Assembly (NCBI RefSeq): GCF_016862215.1
Contig: NZ_BOMN01000145.1
Coordinates: forward strand, 1 to 37,093
Direction of reading: 5' to 3'
DNA length: 37,093 bases
Origin: Winogradskya humida
GTDB taxonomy: Bacteria; Actinomycetota; Actinomycetes; Mycobacteriales; Micromonosporaceae
Made by a program: the position numbers and the translations under genes. Shown here piece by piece: positions 27,001-33,461 of the stretch (within the stretch, counting starts at the first letter, position 1; every line of letters starts with the position of its first letter). Below the pieces are notes generated by a model that worked only from the letters and a program-made list of their open reading frames with translations, was not told the DNA's origin and made no database searches.

Positions 27001-28858
27001 TGAAGGTGGCCGTCGTGCCCGCGCCCGTGGTGGTGAGCGTGCCCGCGCTGGCCCGGGGGAGCACCGTGAGGGTGAACGAGCCGGTGCTGGAATACGGGCT
27101 GATGGTCAGCGTGTAGGTGCCGGTCGCGGGCAGTGCCGGCAGATCGACCCAGTTGTCGCTGATCAGGCCCGCGCTGAGCACCGTGCCGTCGGGGCTGGTG
27201 ACGGTGAGATACGGCGAATACTGCGGGGTGTAGCTGTCGAAGGTCAGGCTGAGCGCCTGCCCCTGGGTGCCGGCGAACGTGGCGATCGCGTCCTGGCCCG
27301 GCCGGGCGATGGTGACGGCCTTGCCGGTGCCCAGGGTCAGTGCGCCCACCGCGACCGGGGCCGACACGGTCACCGTGATCGAGCCGGTGGCCAGGTCGCC
27401 GGTGCCGAGAATCAGCGTGTACGTGCCGGCGAAGCTGGTGGTGAAGTCGAGGTTGCCGCCGGGAAGGCCGACCGCCGTGCGCGCGGACCCGCTGCCCCAC
27501 AGGACCGGGGTGCCGTTGGGCTCGAAGACCGCGGCCGTGAGCTGGGACGAGGTCATGGTGGCGGCGGTGAAACCGAGGCTGACGCGCTGATTGGCCTCCG
27601 CGGTGAAGGTCAGCTCGGCCTGCTTGCCGGCCCGGTTGAGCGCGACCGTCGTGCCCGTGCCGGTGAGGCTCAGTACGCCGGTCGCGCGGGTGGACAGCGT
27701 CGCCGTGAACGAGCCGGTGACCGTCTTGGAGACGGGCTGCACGACGATCTGGTACGTGCCGCTGGTCGGCAGCGGCGGCAGCGCGAGCCCTCCGGCCAGG
27801 CTGGAGGCGGCCCACGGCGAGTCGTACTCGTTGTGGGCGATGGAACCGCCGTAGGGCGTGTACGCGTAGATGTTGACGTCGCCGAGCGTGGACCCGGTGA
27901 CGCCGAAGCTGAGCCGCTGGCCCTTGGTGCCGGCGAAGCGCAGCACGGCCACCTTGGCGGCGGTGGCGACACTGACGCTCGACGCGGTGCCGTCGAGGGC
28001 CAGGGCCGCCGCGGGCCCGACGTCGCCGGAGCCGAACGGGTTGGTGACAGCCACGAACTCGCCGGAGCTGACGGCGGTCCCGCCCGGGGTGCCCACGGTG
28101 ATCTTCCCGGAGACGGCGGCGTAGGGCACCTTGACGGTCAGCGAGGTGGCCGTCGCCGCGGATACCTTCGCGCGGGTGCGTCCGAAGGAGACGTTGTTCT
28201 CCGCGGGCACGGTCGAGAACCCGGTGCCGGTGACGGTCACCGTCGTGTCGGCCGCGCCGGCGGCCGGGGTGAACCCGGTGACGGCCGGTGCGGGCACCGA
28301 CGCCAGCACGGTGAACGTCTGCGAACTGGTCGCCGTGCCCGCAGCGGTGGCGACGGTGACCGTGCCGGTGGTGGCACCGGAGGGGACCGTCACGGTGAGG
28401 CGGGTCGCCGTGGCGGCGGTGACGGTCGCCGTGGTGCCGTTGAACGTGACCGTGTTGGCGCCGGTCGTGGTCGCGAAGCCGGTGCCGCCGACCGTCACCT
28501 TCGCACCGGTCGCGGCCCGGCTCGGGTTCAGAGCGGCGACGGTCAGCGCTCCGGCCGCTGAGCGGTTGACGTCGGTGATGTTGCCGGCGTCGTCATAGGT
28601 GTACTTCGCACCGGCGCCGCTGGGCACCTGGGCGATGCCGCGCACCTGGCCGGCGCCGTCGTAGGAGAGGTCGACGGGCTGCGCGGTGGCGGCCGCGGTC
28701 TGGACCGGCCCCTGCCGCACGCCCGCCGGCGCTGCCTGGGGAACGCGTTGCGGGACCTGCTCCGGTGGGTCGGCGTGGGCCGGGGCGGAGAGCGTGAACT
28801 GGGCCGCGATCAGGATCGCGGCCGCGGTGGTCGTGAAGACGGAACGCCGAGCGGGCAT
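21011..28858 (-). CDS. giant secreted RHS polymorphic toxin with HINT and nuclease tip
   Basis: 2615 residues. Order: Sec signal (1-29, ending SAPAHA); a lone YD-like strip (about 59-98); two IPT/TIG domains (about 103-271); seven PPC-like beta-sandwich repeats of about 105 residues, each ending in GTYxLxxxP-like strands (about 276-1015); a carboxypeptidase-regulatory-like domain (about 1106-1160); a DUF6531-like RHS start (about 1356); YD repeats (about 1536-2250); the RHS core end (YYRSRYYSTSQQRFISKDPL, then NQPTGLTDPMGL); a HINT self-cleaving domain (CNSFTAGTQV to VLVHNC, about 2303-2461); and a toxin of about 153 residues with RGHLLGNKLGG, a ββα-metal DNA/RNA non-specific nuclease motif. 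ATG 28858 is chosen for GGAGG just upstream. SUKH immunity gene coupled downstream. Long antisense frames here are shadows. Confidence 0.93.
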   Translation of the reverse strand: MPARRSVFTTTAAAILIAAQFTLSAPAHADPPEQVPQRVPQAAPAGVRQGPVQTAAATAQPVDLSYDGAGQVRGIAQVPSGAGAKYTYDDAGNITDVNRSAAGALTVAALNPSRAATGAKVTVGGTGFATTTGANTVTFNGTTATVTAATATRLTVTVPSGATTGTVTVATAAGTATSSQTFTVLASVPAPAVTGFTPAAGAADTTVTVTGTGFSTVPAENNVSFGRTRAKVSAATATSLTVKVPYAAVSGKITVGTPGGTAVSSGEFVAVTNPFGSGDVGPAAALALDGTASSVSVATAAKVAVLRFAGTKGQRLSFGVTGSTLGDVNIYAYTPYGGSIAHNEYDSPWAASSLAGGLALPPLPTSGTYQIVVQPVSKTVTGSFTATLSTRATGVLSLTGTGTTVALNRAGKQAELTFTAEANQRVSLGFTAATMTSSQLTAAVFEPNGTPVLWGSGSARTAVGLPGGNLDFTTSFAGTYTLILGTGDLATGSITVTVSAPVAVGALTLGTGKAVTIARPGQDAIATFAGTQGQALSLTFDSYTPQYSPYLTVTSPDGTVLSAGLISDNWVDLPALPATGTYTLTISPYSSTGSFTLTVLPRASAGTLTTTGAGTTATFTSSVRALDLSFAGTAAQPLIFAFSSWTLPSTATLRVRISDSAGTLKVDGPVSSLDTFRFTPATTGTYRVSLAPSGTTTGSVLVTLSTFLSGGALAINTLKTTTAPRPGQATTTTFTGTANQRLSLYVTSYTYSYVVWATLTKPDGTTLFSGWVTETWLAFAQLPAAGTYTLTIEPQAETGTFAFYPVEGVDGGATAIDGANKTLTAASAGRYIDTTIAVTTANQRLSLGFSGWTFTSTTLIVRLTDPSGNKVIYTTVSKTGSLDTRPLATTGTYRLTVMASDRGAGAVALTLSNQKNGSTLALNTAKVFSTDRIGQSTYVTYTGTAGQLLSMTWSSVTMTYYPYIDIFLNGTEVAFVAGSAATVTIPALPSAGTYEFVVGPYSASGSATGTLKTRTALAATTAGTAAPPRPDSAPLAIKQIIPAAKHRTLSKPATRKAPKSPVAYAEAPAASSAETWTPTRRNLDGQGWDTGRAFPKSAPASPKAPAGVTALSGRILTLDDKPLANVTVTVEGVTGRSDAGGQFLLQGLKPGHRVLRVDGATASSAGRTFGLHDIGVDVDAGRTTVLPYTIWLSKLDTGHTVKFASPTAKEVTIATPDIPGLEVKLPAGTVVRDVNGKVVTELGITAIPVDRTPFPLPRSQVPSYFTVQPGSSYVFPEGARVIYPNFTHDAPGARMNFWHYDPAGKGWFVYGKGKVTGDGKRVEPDKGTEVYQFTGAMLITPDTFAPPASYPQGSGERGADPVDLASGLLVDEETDLAAADVLPIDLTRTYQQSDTGNRAFGIGTNFTYGLDLYSTNRFYDCWLILPDGGRIRFHRISAGGAPPNGYLNSVLVADATPTAFNGSVLAWNGDGWDLKLRTGLTYVFGDEAPLQAIRDNFGNTVTITRDVAPPATGDGIVHANGPIRQITSPNGRWIRLTYNSDTDTSITWQHRHVVKAEDALGNATTYGYTGDYLTTVTDLNNHTKTYAYESGRLKTITNARTNVLLSNEYDASGRVHKQTLPGNAVYTIDYATDGTNRVTTLTDPRGKVRRVVFNAAGYSISDTSAYGTASAQVTTVTRDATYNRVTAVTDALNRRTELGYDDYGNVRTVTELAGTTDARTTTVERNGPYDQATKVTDPLQHATLLGYQADGALHTITDPLNRVTTLDTDESGQTTQITDPATKLTRIGYALGDAVSVTDPLGNVTASFSDAAGAVRRQTDAQGNITTVEYGPTGLVSSVKDAIGRTTGFTYDASDELHTVTDAKQHTTTYDYDTSNRLSKITDPLNRITSFAYDANGNLATATSARGKQTTYRYDDLDRVDVIRYGVTSDTAQESTATFTYDAGNRTRTVADSAAGTTTVTPDIFDRTISVADPSGTVGYTYDAADRRTTMAVAGQADTVYSYNNADQLTGVARGTETAAIGYDTAGRRASVTLPAGVSQTYGYDDASRLTSIAYARGTSTLGALMYTLDELGRPIHQDGSYGRMNLPAEYGPVGYDAADQLTGLTYDDDGNLASDGTTTYAWNARNQLTGWTKSGLSVNYGYDGLGRRSSKTSGSTTTGYLYDGLNAVQEKNGSSVAATLLSGGRDEVFSRTTPAGSKSLMTDALGSTIGLSDSSSVGAEYTYDPFGTSTVTGDDGGNPTQFTGRENDGSGLYYYRSRYYSTSQQRFISKDPLGLAGGSTDPYTYVLNQPTGLTDPMGLNPEGCNSFTAGTQVLMADGTSKAIDKIKPGDTVMAADPFAADASSGTTTGDRTPRKVSATITGHGDKELVTVTTADGGSVTATDGHPFWTDNDGRAGTPDGHWVDAKDLRRGDWLKSADGRLVKVAGIHTLARHAYAYNLTVDDLHTYYVLAGSTPVLVHNCNEDLYDHDGSTRYGALDDQGRATFASTVLRPDAISKGTAASRDWEPPGWSGNGTKFNEARGHLLGNKLGGLGSGQTKYQNIATIQQKPMNSPYMRDKIEKMIYDHVNANKETVQYTVTAIYGPGKTAPLGLEVAAYGNKGFNLSLVIINPGGI

Positions 28859-29030
28859 GACACACCTCCGGATGGCCCCCGCCCCCGGCGGGTGGCCCAT
28901 GCCCGTCGATTGTGGAAGAGGGGACTGACATTTTTCGATACCTACCTCACAGAACGGGACAGAGGTGGGACACGGGGCGAGTGGCTGCCCTAGGCTCGTC
29001 CCGGGCAGTCTTCTCGCGGGGGTGAAAGTC

Positions 29031-29456
29031 ATGTCGACCGATGAAAGCCGTCCACCACGACTACTACTGGCAGCGGCGTTGCGGCTCGCACAGGAGCGAT
29101 CCGGCCGCACGCTGCGCGAGCTCCAGGCCGTCACCTACGCCAGCGATTCCGCGTTGTCCCGCTACCTGTCGGGGCGTTCCGTGCCGCCGTGGATCGTCGT
29201 GGCCGCGCTGTGCAAGGCCGCCGGAACTGACCCGGGGCAGCTGCTGCCGTTGTGGCAGCGCGCCAAGGCCGCGGCGAGCGCCGGCAGGCGTTCGGGTAGG
29301 GAGCAGGCGACACTGGCCCGCCGCGTCTCGACCCTCGCGGCCGACGCCGCGGCCGTCATCCAGGCCATCCGCGAGCGGGGCGAGGCCGTCCCCGAGAACC
29401 TGCTCACCGCCGCCCTGCGGCTGAGCGACGCGCAACGGCTGATCAGCCAGGAATGA
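29031..29456 (+). CDS. small XRE-family DNA-binding protein
   Basis: 141 residues. Residues about 10-65 form a helix-turn-helix (RSGRTLRELQAVTYASDSALSRYLSGRSVPPW, then ALCKAAGTDP), followed by an Ala/Arg-rich helical tail (about 75-141) of unknown role. It is divergent from the RHS toxin gene with a 172-base gap, so it may control that gene. ATG 29031 is preceded by a G-rich site (GCGGGGG); the longer frame from 28965 has no better site. Its end overlaps the convergent DyP gene by 14 bases. Confidence 0.8.
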   Translation: MSTDESRPPRLLLAAALRLAQERSGRTLRELQAVTYASDSALSRYLSGRSVPPWIVVAALCKAAGTDPGQLLPLWQRAKAAASAGRRSGREQATLARRVSTLAADAAAVIQAIRERGEAVPENLLTAALRLSDAQRLISQE

Positions 29457-30507
29457 CCGCGGCCAGCGCCGTGACCGTCGGCGGCACGAACCAGTAACCA
29501 CCGCCGAACGGCAGCACGTAATGGTCCAGGGCCTCACCCGCCAGCCGGCGCTGGGCCGCCGCGAAGCCCAGCTCCGGGTCGCGCTGGAAACAGACGAAGA
29601 TCAGACCCTGGTCCGCCTCGCTCCGGCGGTAGGAGTAGCTGCGGCGCAGGATGCGGTGCTGCTCACTTTCGGGGGTGCGAGGGTTTGCGCGGCGGATGTG
29701 CGCGTCCACGGACGTGAGCGCGCCGTCCGGGTCGGCGGCGTAGTCGAACTCGGCGTCCTCCGGTCCACCCGCCAGCGGCGCGCCGTCCGCGCGGTGCCGC
29801 CCGACGATCTCCTCCTGACGGGCCGGTGCATCCCTGCTCCACAGGCCGACGGCGAACCGGATCAGCCGCACGACCGCATAGGTGCCCCCGGCGGCCCAGG
29901 ACGGCTCGCCGTCCCCGGCCCACACCAGCCGCTCCATCAGCCCGGCGTCGGCCGGGTCGGGATTCCCGGCGCCCTCGCGGAACCCGAACAGATTGCGCGT
30001 GCTCGGGCGGCCCGCCGCGGTCGTGGTGTTCTCCTTGCGGAAACCGGCCGACTCCCAGCGCCGCCGCAGCCCCTTGCCGAGGTCGGCGAGCACGGCCGCC
30101 GCCGTCTCCGCCCGGGTCGCGCCGATCTGCAGCAGCAGGTCGCCGTGGCACGAGTCCGCCGAGAGCACGTCGTTGGGGAACGCCGGCATGGCCGTCAGCA
30201 GCCGTGGCCCGGCGCCCGCGAGCCCGAACCGCCCGTCGAACAGGGACGCCCCGACCGCCACGGTGACCGTCGCCGTCCCTGCCCGGTGCACCGCCGCGAT
30301 CCGCTCATCGAGGCGCCTGAGCACCCCGGCCGGGTCCGCGTCGAGGTCGAAGGCCGCGAAGACCGCGAACTCCTCGGGCGCGGTGACCACACCCGGCTGA
30401 TGCGGATGCACCACGCCGGGCGTATCCGATGCCGTGGAAGGCGTCGAGCAACCTGCGAGAGCGGCCACCGCCGTGCCGGCGAGCACGGTACGTCTGCGAA
30501 CTACCAC
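29443..30507 (-). CDS. Tat-type DyP peroxidase with GXXEG motif
   Basis: 354-residue dye-decolorizing peroxidase, heme enzyme using H2O2, likely exported by the Tat route as a lipoprotein: VVVRRRTVLAGTAVAALAGC holds both a twin-arginine and a lipobox. Heme-site features: proximal His H270 in AHIRRANPR, distal Arg in the RILRRSYSY block, and NLFGFREGAGNPD. The family motif is GXXDG; here the catalytic Asp position is E178, giving GFREG. The enzyme is related to the EfeB/class A type, but no efeU or efeO iron-import partners lie nearby. GTG 30507 is chosen because it starts the Tat signal; the frame continues to 30729 without sense. Confidence 0.88.
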   Translation of the reverse strand: MVVRRRTVLAGTAVAALAGCSTPSTASDTPGVVHPHQPGVVTAPEEFAVFAAFDLDADPAGVLRRLDERIAAVHRAGTATVTVAVGASLFDGRFGLAGAGPRLLTAMPAFPNDVLSADSCHGDLLLQIGATRAETAAAVLADLGKGLRRRWESAGFRKENTTTAAGRPSTRNLFGFREGAGNPDPADAGLMERLVWAGDGEPSWAAGGTYAVVRLIRFAVGLWSRDAPARQEEIVGRHRADGAPLAGGPEDAEFDYAADPDGALTSVDAHIRRANPRTPESEQHRILRRSYSYRRSEADQGLIFVCFQRDPELGFAAAQRRLAGEALDHYVLPFGGGYWFVPPTVTALAAVIPG

Positions 30508-30659
30508 TTCGCGAGCGTAGGAGCGGGGACGACCGGACAGAAGCATCGCCGGCGAACGCGGGACAAGAACGGGACCCCGCGCTGATGGCTCTCCACACAG
30601 GAACCGTATAGAGTCCTTACAGATTTGCATCTCTCTATGTATGAGAAGGGGCGTACCCA

Positions 30660-31499
30660 TTGCTCTTCGTGCGTAAGGCCGCGCTCGCCGTCGCCGCGGG
30701 CCTGACGGCGGTGGTCGCTCTCGCCGCACCGGCCGCGGCTGCCATCCCCATCGGTGAGACCCAGACCGGCACGACGACCTATTACAACGATGCCGGGTAC
30801 GGAGCCTGCGGCACGCAGATCAACGCCGCCACCGAGATGCTGGTCGCCGTCTCCTACCGGTGGTGGACCACGGCGAACCCCAACGCCGACCCGCTGTGCA
30901 GCGGCATCTCCGTGCAGGTCACCTATCAGGGCCGAACCATCACGGTCCCGGTCAGGGACAAGTGCCCCAGCTGCGACGCCACGCACATCGACTTGAGCGC
31001 GCCGGCCTTCGCCCAGTTCGCCTCCACGGATCCGGCGAACACCCCCGGTGTCCTCAACGTCACCTGGAAGTTCGTCTCCGACAGCGGCGGCGGCACCACT
31101 CCACCGCCCTCCGGCGCGACCGGTCAGATCACCGGTCTGGCCGGTAAGTGCATCGGCGCGGCGGGCGGCGCCACCGCCAACGGCACAGCTGTCGATCTCT
31201 ACTCCTGCGTGGCCAGCTCGACCCAGCAGTGGACAAGATCCACAGACGGCACTCTCCGTACGGGTGGCAAGTGCCTCGACGTCTCCGGCAGCGGGACAGC
31301 CGACGGCACGAAGGTGCAACTCTGGGACTGCAACGGCACCGGCGCCCAGCAATGGGTCTACACCGGCGCCCGCGACCTGGTGAACCCGCAATCCGGCAAA
31401 TGCCTCGACCTGACCGGCGCCAGCTCCGCCGACTTCACCCCCACCCAGCTCTGGACCTGCACCGGCGCGGCCAACCAGAAGTGGACCGCCCCGGTCTGA
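30660..31499 (+). CDS. secreted expansin/RlpA-like protein with ricin-B lectin (CBM13)
   Basis: 279 residues. Signal peptide (about 1-28, ending APAAAA); a six-Cys double-psi beta-barrel (about 29-140) with GTTTYYNDAGYGACG and VPVRDKCPSCDATHIDLS, the core of expansin/RlpA-like folds; a Gly/Pro linker (about 144-152); and a ricin-B trefoil (about 155-279) with three KCLD-LWDC-QQW repeats. It likely loosens or binds plant or fungal wall polymers without being hydrolytic. The start is TTG 30660, 9 bases after AAGGGG (30645-30650); GTG 30669 is the alternative. An ATG at 30641 in another frame encodes only 11 residues and overlaps this start. Confidence 0.88.
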   Translation: MLFVRKAALAVAAGLTAVVALAAPAAAAIPIGETQTGTTTYYNDAGYGACGTQINAATEMLVAVSYRWWTTANPNADPLCSGISVQVTYQGRTITVPVRDKCPSCDATHIDLSAPAFAQFASTDPANTPGVLNVTWKFVSDSGGGTTPPPSGATGQITGLAGKCIGAAGGATANGTAVDLYSCVASSTQQWTRSTDGTLRTGGKCLDVSGSGTADGTKVQLWDCNGTGAQQWVYTGARDLVNPQSGKCLDLTGASSADFTPTQLWTCTGAANQKWTAPV

Positions 31500-31569
31500 C
31501 GTGCCCGCTTGCGATCCACGCCCCGGAAAATGCCGCGCGCTCGGAGTCGGTGTCGCGAGAGAATGGGGC

Positions 31570-32352
31570 GTGGACGACGCGACCCTGGTATCCCGTTTTC
31601 TCACCGACGGCTTCGTGAAGCTGGCGGGCGCAGTCGCGCCGCGCGTGGCCGCGGACTGCGCGCGGCTGCTGTGGCGGGAGACGGGCTGCGACCCGGACGA
31701 TCCCGCGACGTGGACGCAGCCGGTGCACTGGGTGCCCGGCATGGCGCAGGGCCCGTTCGCCGCCGCACCCAACTCCCCGTTCCTCCATCACGCGTACGAC
31801 CTGCTCGTCGGCGCGGGCCGCTGGGAGCCGCGCTACTCGCTGGGGACGTTCCCGCTGCGCTTCCCGCACGAACAGGAGCCGGACGACGCGGGCTGGCACA
31901 TCGAGGGCAGCTACCTGCCGGAGGGGGAGAGCTGGTACTTCACCAATGTGCGCTCCCGGGGCCGGGCGCTGCTGATGCTGTTCCTGTTCAGCGAGGTCGG
32001 TGCCCAGGACGCCCCGACGGTGATCAGGGTCGGCTCGCACCTCGACGTGCCGAAGGTGCTGGAGAAGTACGGCGAGAGCGGGGCGAGCGGCCTGACCCTC
32101 GCACCCGACCTGGTGGCGGCATCCGACCACCGGCCCCTGGCACTCGCCACGGGCTCTCCGGGTGACGTCTTCCTGTGCCATCCGTTCCTGGTCCACGCGG
32201 CGCAGCCCCACCACGGGACGCAGCCACGCTTCATGGCCCAGCCGCCGCTGATGCCGGCCGCACCGTACGAACTGGAGCGGCCCGACGGCGCGTACTCACC
32301 CGTGGAGATCGCGATCCGCCGAGGCCTCGGACGGGAAGCCCACGGGGCCTGA
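31570..32352 (+). CDS. PhyH-type Fe(II)/2-oxoglutarate dioxygenase
   Basis: About 260 residues, cytoplasmic. It has the phytanoyl-CoA dioxygenase layout: a first iron motif AGWHIEGSYLP (H110, E112), the distal His in PFLVHAAQPH (H209) and the 2-oxoglutarate Arg in QPRFMAQPP (R220). The usual HxD is HxE here. The substrate is unknown; such enzymes hydroxylate small molecules or natural products. GTG 31570 removes a stretch that does not look coding (31501-31569, between the CBM13 gene and here), but GTG 31501 is possible. Confidence 0.85.
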   Translation: MDDATLVSRFLTDGFVKLAGAVAPRVAADCARLLWRETGCDPDDPATWTQPVHWVPGMAQGPFAAAPNSPFLHHAYDLLVGAGRWEPRYSLGTFPLRFPHEQEPDDAGWHIEGSYLPEGESWYFTNVRSRGRALLMLFLFSEVGAQDAPTVIRVGSHLDVPKVLEKYGESGASGLTLAPDLVAASDHRPLALATGSPGDVFLCHPFLVHAAQPHHGTQPRFMAQPPLMPAAPYELERPDGAYSPVEIAIRRGLGREAHGA

Positions 32353-32432
32353 CTTCACGGCAGAGGGGCGGGCGGGCGACCCGGTCCGCGGCGGTAGGCT
32401 GGGCATTCGGCACCGGACGAGGGGAGGCGGGC

Positions 32433-32858
32433 TTGGGCTACGGCGACAAGCTCTTCTGGCTCTCGGTCCTGATCCAGCGCAAATATGCGCAGATCTGCGC
32501 CGAGCTTGATCTGACCCCGATGCAGGCCACGCTGCTCTGCGCGATCAAGGACGAGCCGAAGCGGATGACGTACCTCGCAGCCTCGCTCGGCATGACCAAG
32601 AACGCCCTGAGCCAGCTCGTCGACCGCACCGAGCGGCGCGACCTGGTCAGCAGGGTGGGCTCGGAACAGGACCGGCGCGTCATCATGCTCGGCGTCACAC
32701 CCACGGGAAAGGTACTCGCCGACGCGGTGTACGCCGAGACCGCCGAGCGCCTGCCCGACATCGCGGAAAACCTCAGCGCTGACGACCAGCGTGACCTCGA
32801 ACGCATCGCCACCGCCGTCGTCGACGCAGCCGACGTCCCGGCGTCCGCCCGGTCCTGA
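32433..32858 (+). CDS. MarR-family transcription regulator
   Basis: 141 residues with a winged helix: LDLTPMQATLLCAIKD, MTYLAASLGMTKNALSQLVDRTERRDLVSRVGSEQDRR and VTPTGKVL, the standard MarR wing and dimer layout. TTG 32433 is chosen because GGGGAGG (32421-32427) lies at the right distance; the longer frame from 32175 is the shadow of the dioxygenase gene. Its target is not obvious; the dioxygenase upstream is the nearest candidate. Confidence 0.9.
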   Translation: MGYGDKLFWLSVLIQRKYAQICAELDLTPMQATLLCAIKDEPKRMTYLAASLGMTKNALSQLVDRTERRDLVSRVGSEQDRRVIMLGVTPTGKVLADAVYAETAERLPDIAENLSADDQRDLERIATAVVDAADVPASARS

Positions 32859-33280
32859 CCCTCCGGTCAACTCCTGGCGAAAGCCTTGTCGAACTGCTTC
32901 ATCGATTGGTCGTCAAGAAAGTTCGCCGAGGTCGATGACCGGCGATGAGGTCGTGATTACGTGGGCCGGCCGGTCTCGGCCGTAGCGGGCCAGAAGCTGC
33001 CACCCAGTAAGCCGGGTGGTCGCCGTAGCCCGGCTGCACGGACCATCGCCCGTGCGGATCGCGGTGCAGCCGTCATCCCGCCCTTCTGGAGGCGGTTCTG
33101 GTCGCACTGGCGGGCTGCGCGCTGGACGCCTCCCGGGCTACCTGAGCCACCAGGCATGGAGGGGGTCGGAGACTTTCAACGCGCCGAGACCGACGCACTC
33201 GTGGCCTGGATTCTTGCGGGCTTAGCTCTGCCGAACCGTTCGTGTTTTTCGTCTGCGACCACCCTGCGACCACGGAATAC
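32859..33280. other. 422-base stretch without a convincing gene
   Basis: Only a short minus-strand fragment ending at 32867 (SANFLDDQSMKQFDKAFARS then stop) looks protein-like, with a stop only about 30 codons upstream and no start. It may be the tail of a lost gene. The remainder shows no coding bias I would trust, no RNA gene and no clear repeat. Confidence 0.4.
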
Positions 33281-33318
33281 TCAAAGGCCCCTCACCCGGA
33301 AGGGTGAAGGGCCTTTGA
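33281..33318 (-). terminator. strong hairpin terminator after initiator tRNA
   Basis: TCAAAGGCCC (33281-33290) pairs with GGGCCTTTGA (33309-33318) and TCACCC (33292-33297) with GGGTGA (33302-33307), with one mismatch and a GGAA loop. It lies directly 3' of the tRNA gene and is best read as its terminator. Confidence 0.8.
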
Positions 33319-33333
33319 ACTGCAACTACTTTG

Positions 33334-33407
33334 TAGCGGGGACAGGATTTGAACCTGCGACCTCTGGGTTATGAGCCCAGCGAGCTACCGAGCTGCTCCA
33401 CCCCGCG
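33334..33407 (-). tRNA. initiator tRNA-Met (CAT anticodon)
   Basis: 74-base cloverleaf on the minus strand: acceptor CGCGGGG with CCCCGC, D arm with AGCTCGGTAGCT, anticodon arm TGGGCTCATAACCCA with anticodon CAT, and T arm CAGGTTCAAATCCTG. The three consecutive G-C pairs in the anticodon stem and the unpaired C1 at the acceptor end are the hallmarks of the formylmethionine initiator. CCA is not encoded (the gene ends in A then CAA). Confidence 0.96.
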
Positions 33408-33461
33408 TCGGTAACAACAGCCTACCTTGTCCGAATTCCGGCCGCGGGGCGGACCCCCGTG

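Noticed and set aside
25161..27815. 884-codon minus-strand frame inside the RHS gene
   Set aside because: Frame-shifted shadow with His/Arg-rich product and no domain; the true frame shows PPC-like repeats.
25721..28561. 946-codon open frame on the plus strand opposite the RHS gene
   Set aside because: Arg/Gly-rich low-complexity product typical of antisense frames in GC-rich DNA; the opposite strand encodes recognisable domains throughout.
32961..33374. 137-codon plus-strand frame before and across the tRNA gene
   Set aside because: It runs through the terminator and antisense to the tRNA; the tail GTGFEPATSGL is the familiar mistranslation of a tRNA gene.
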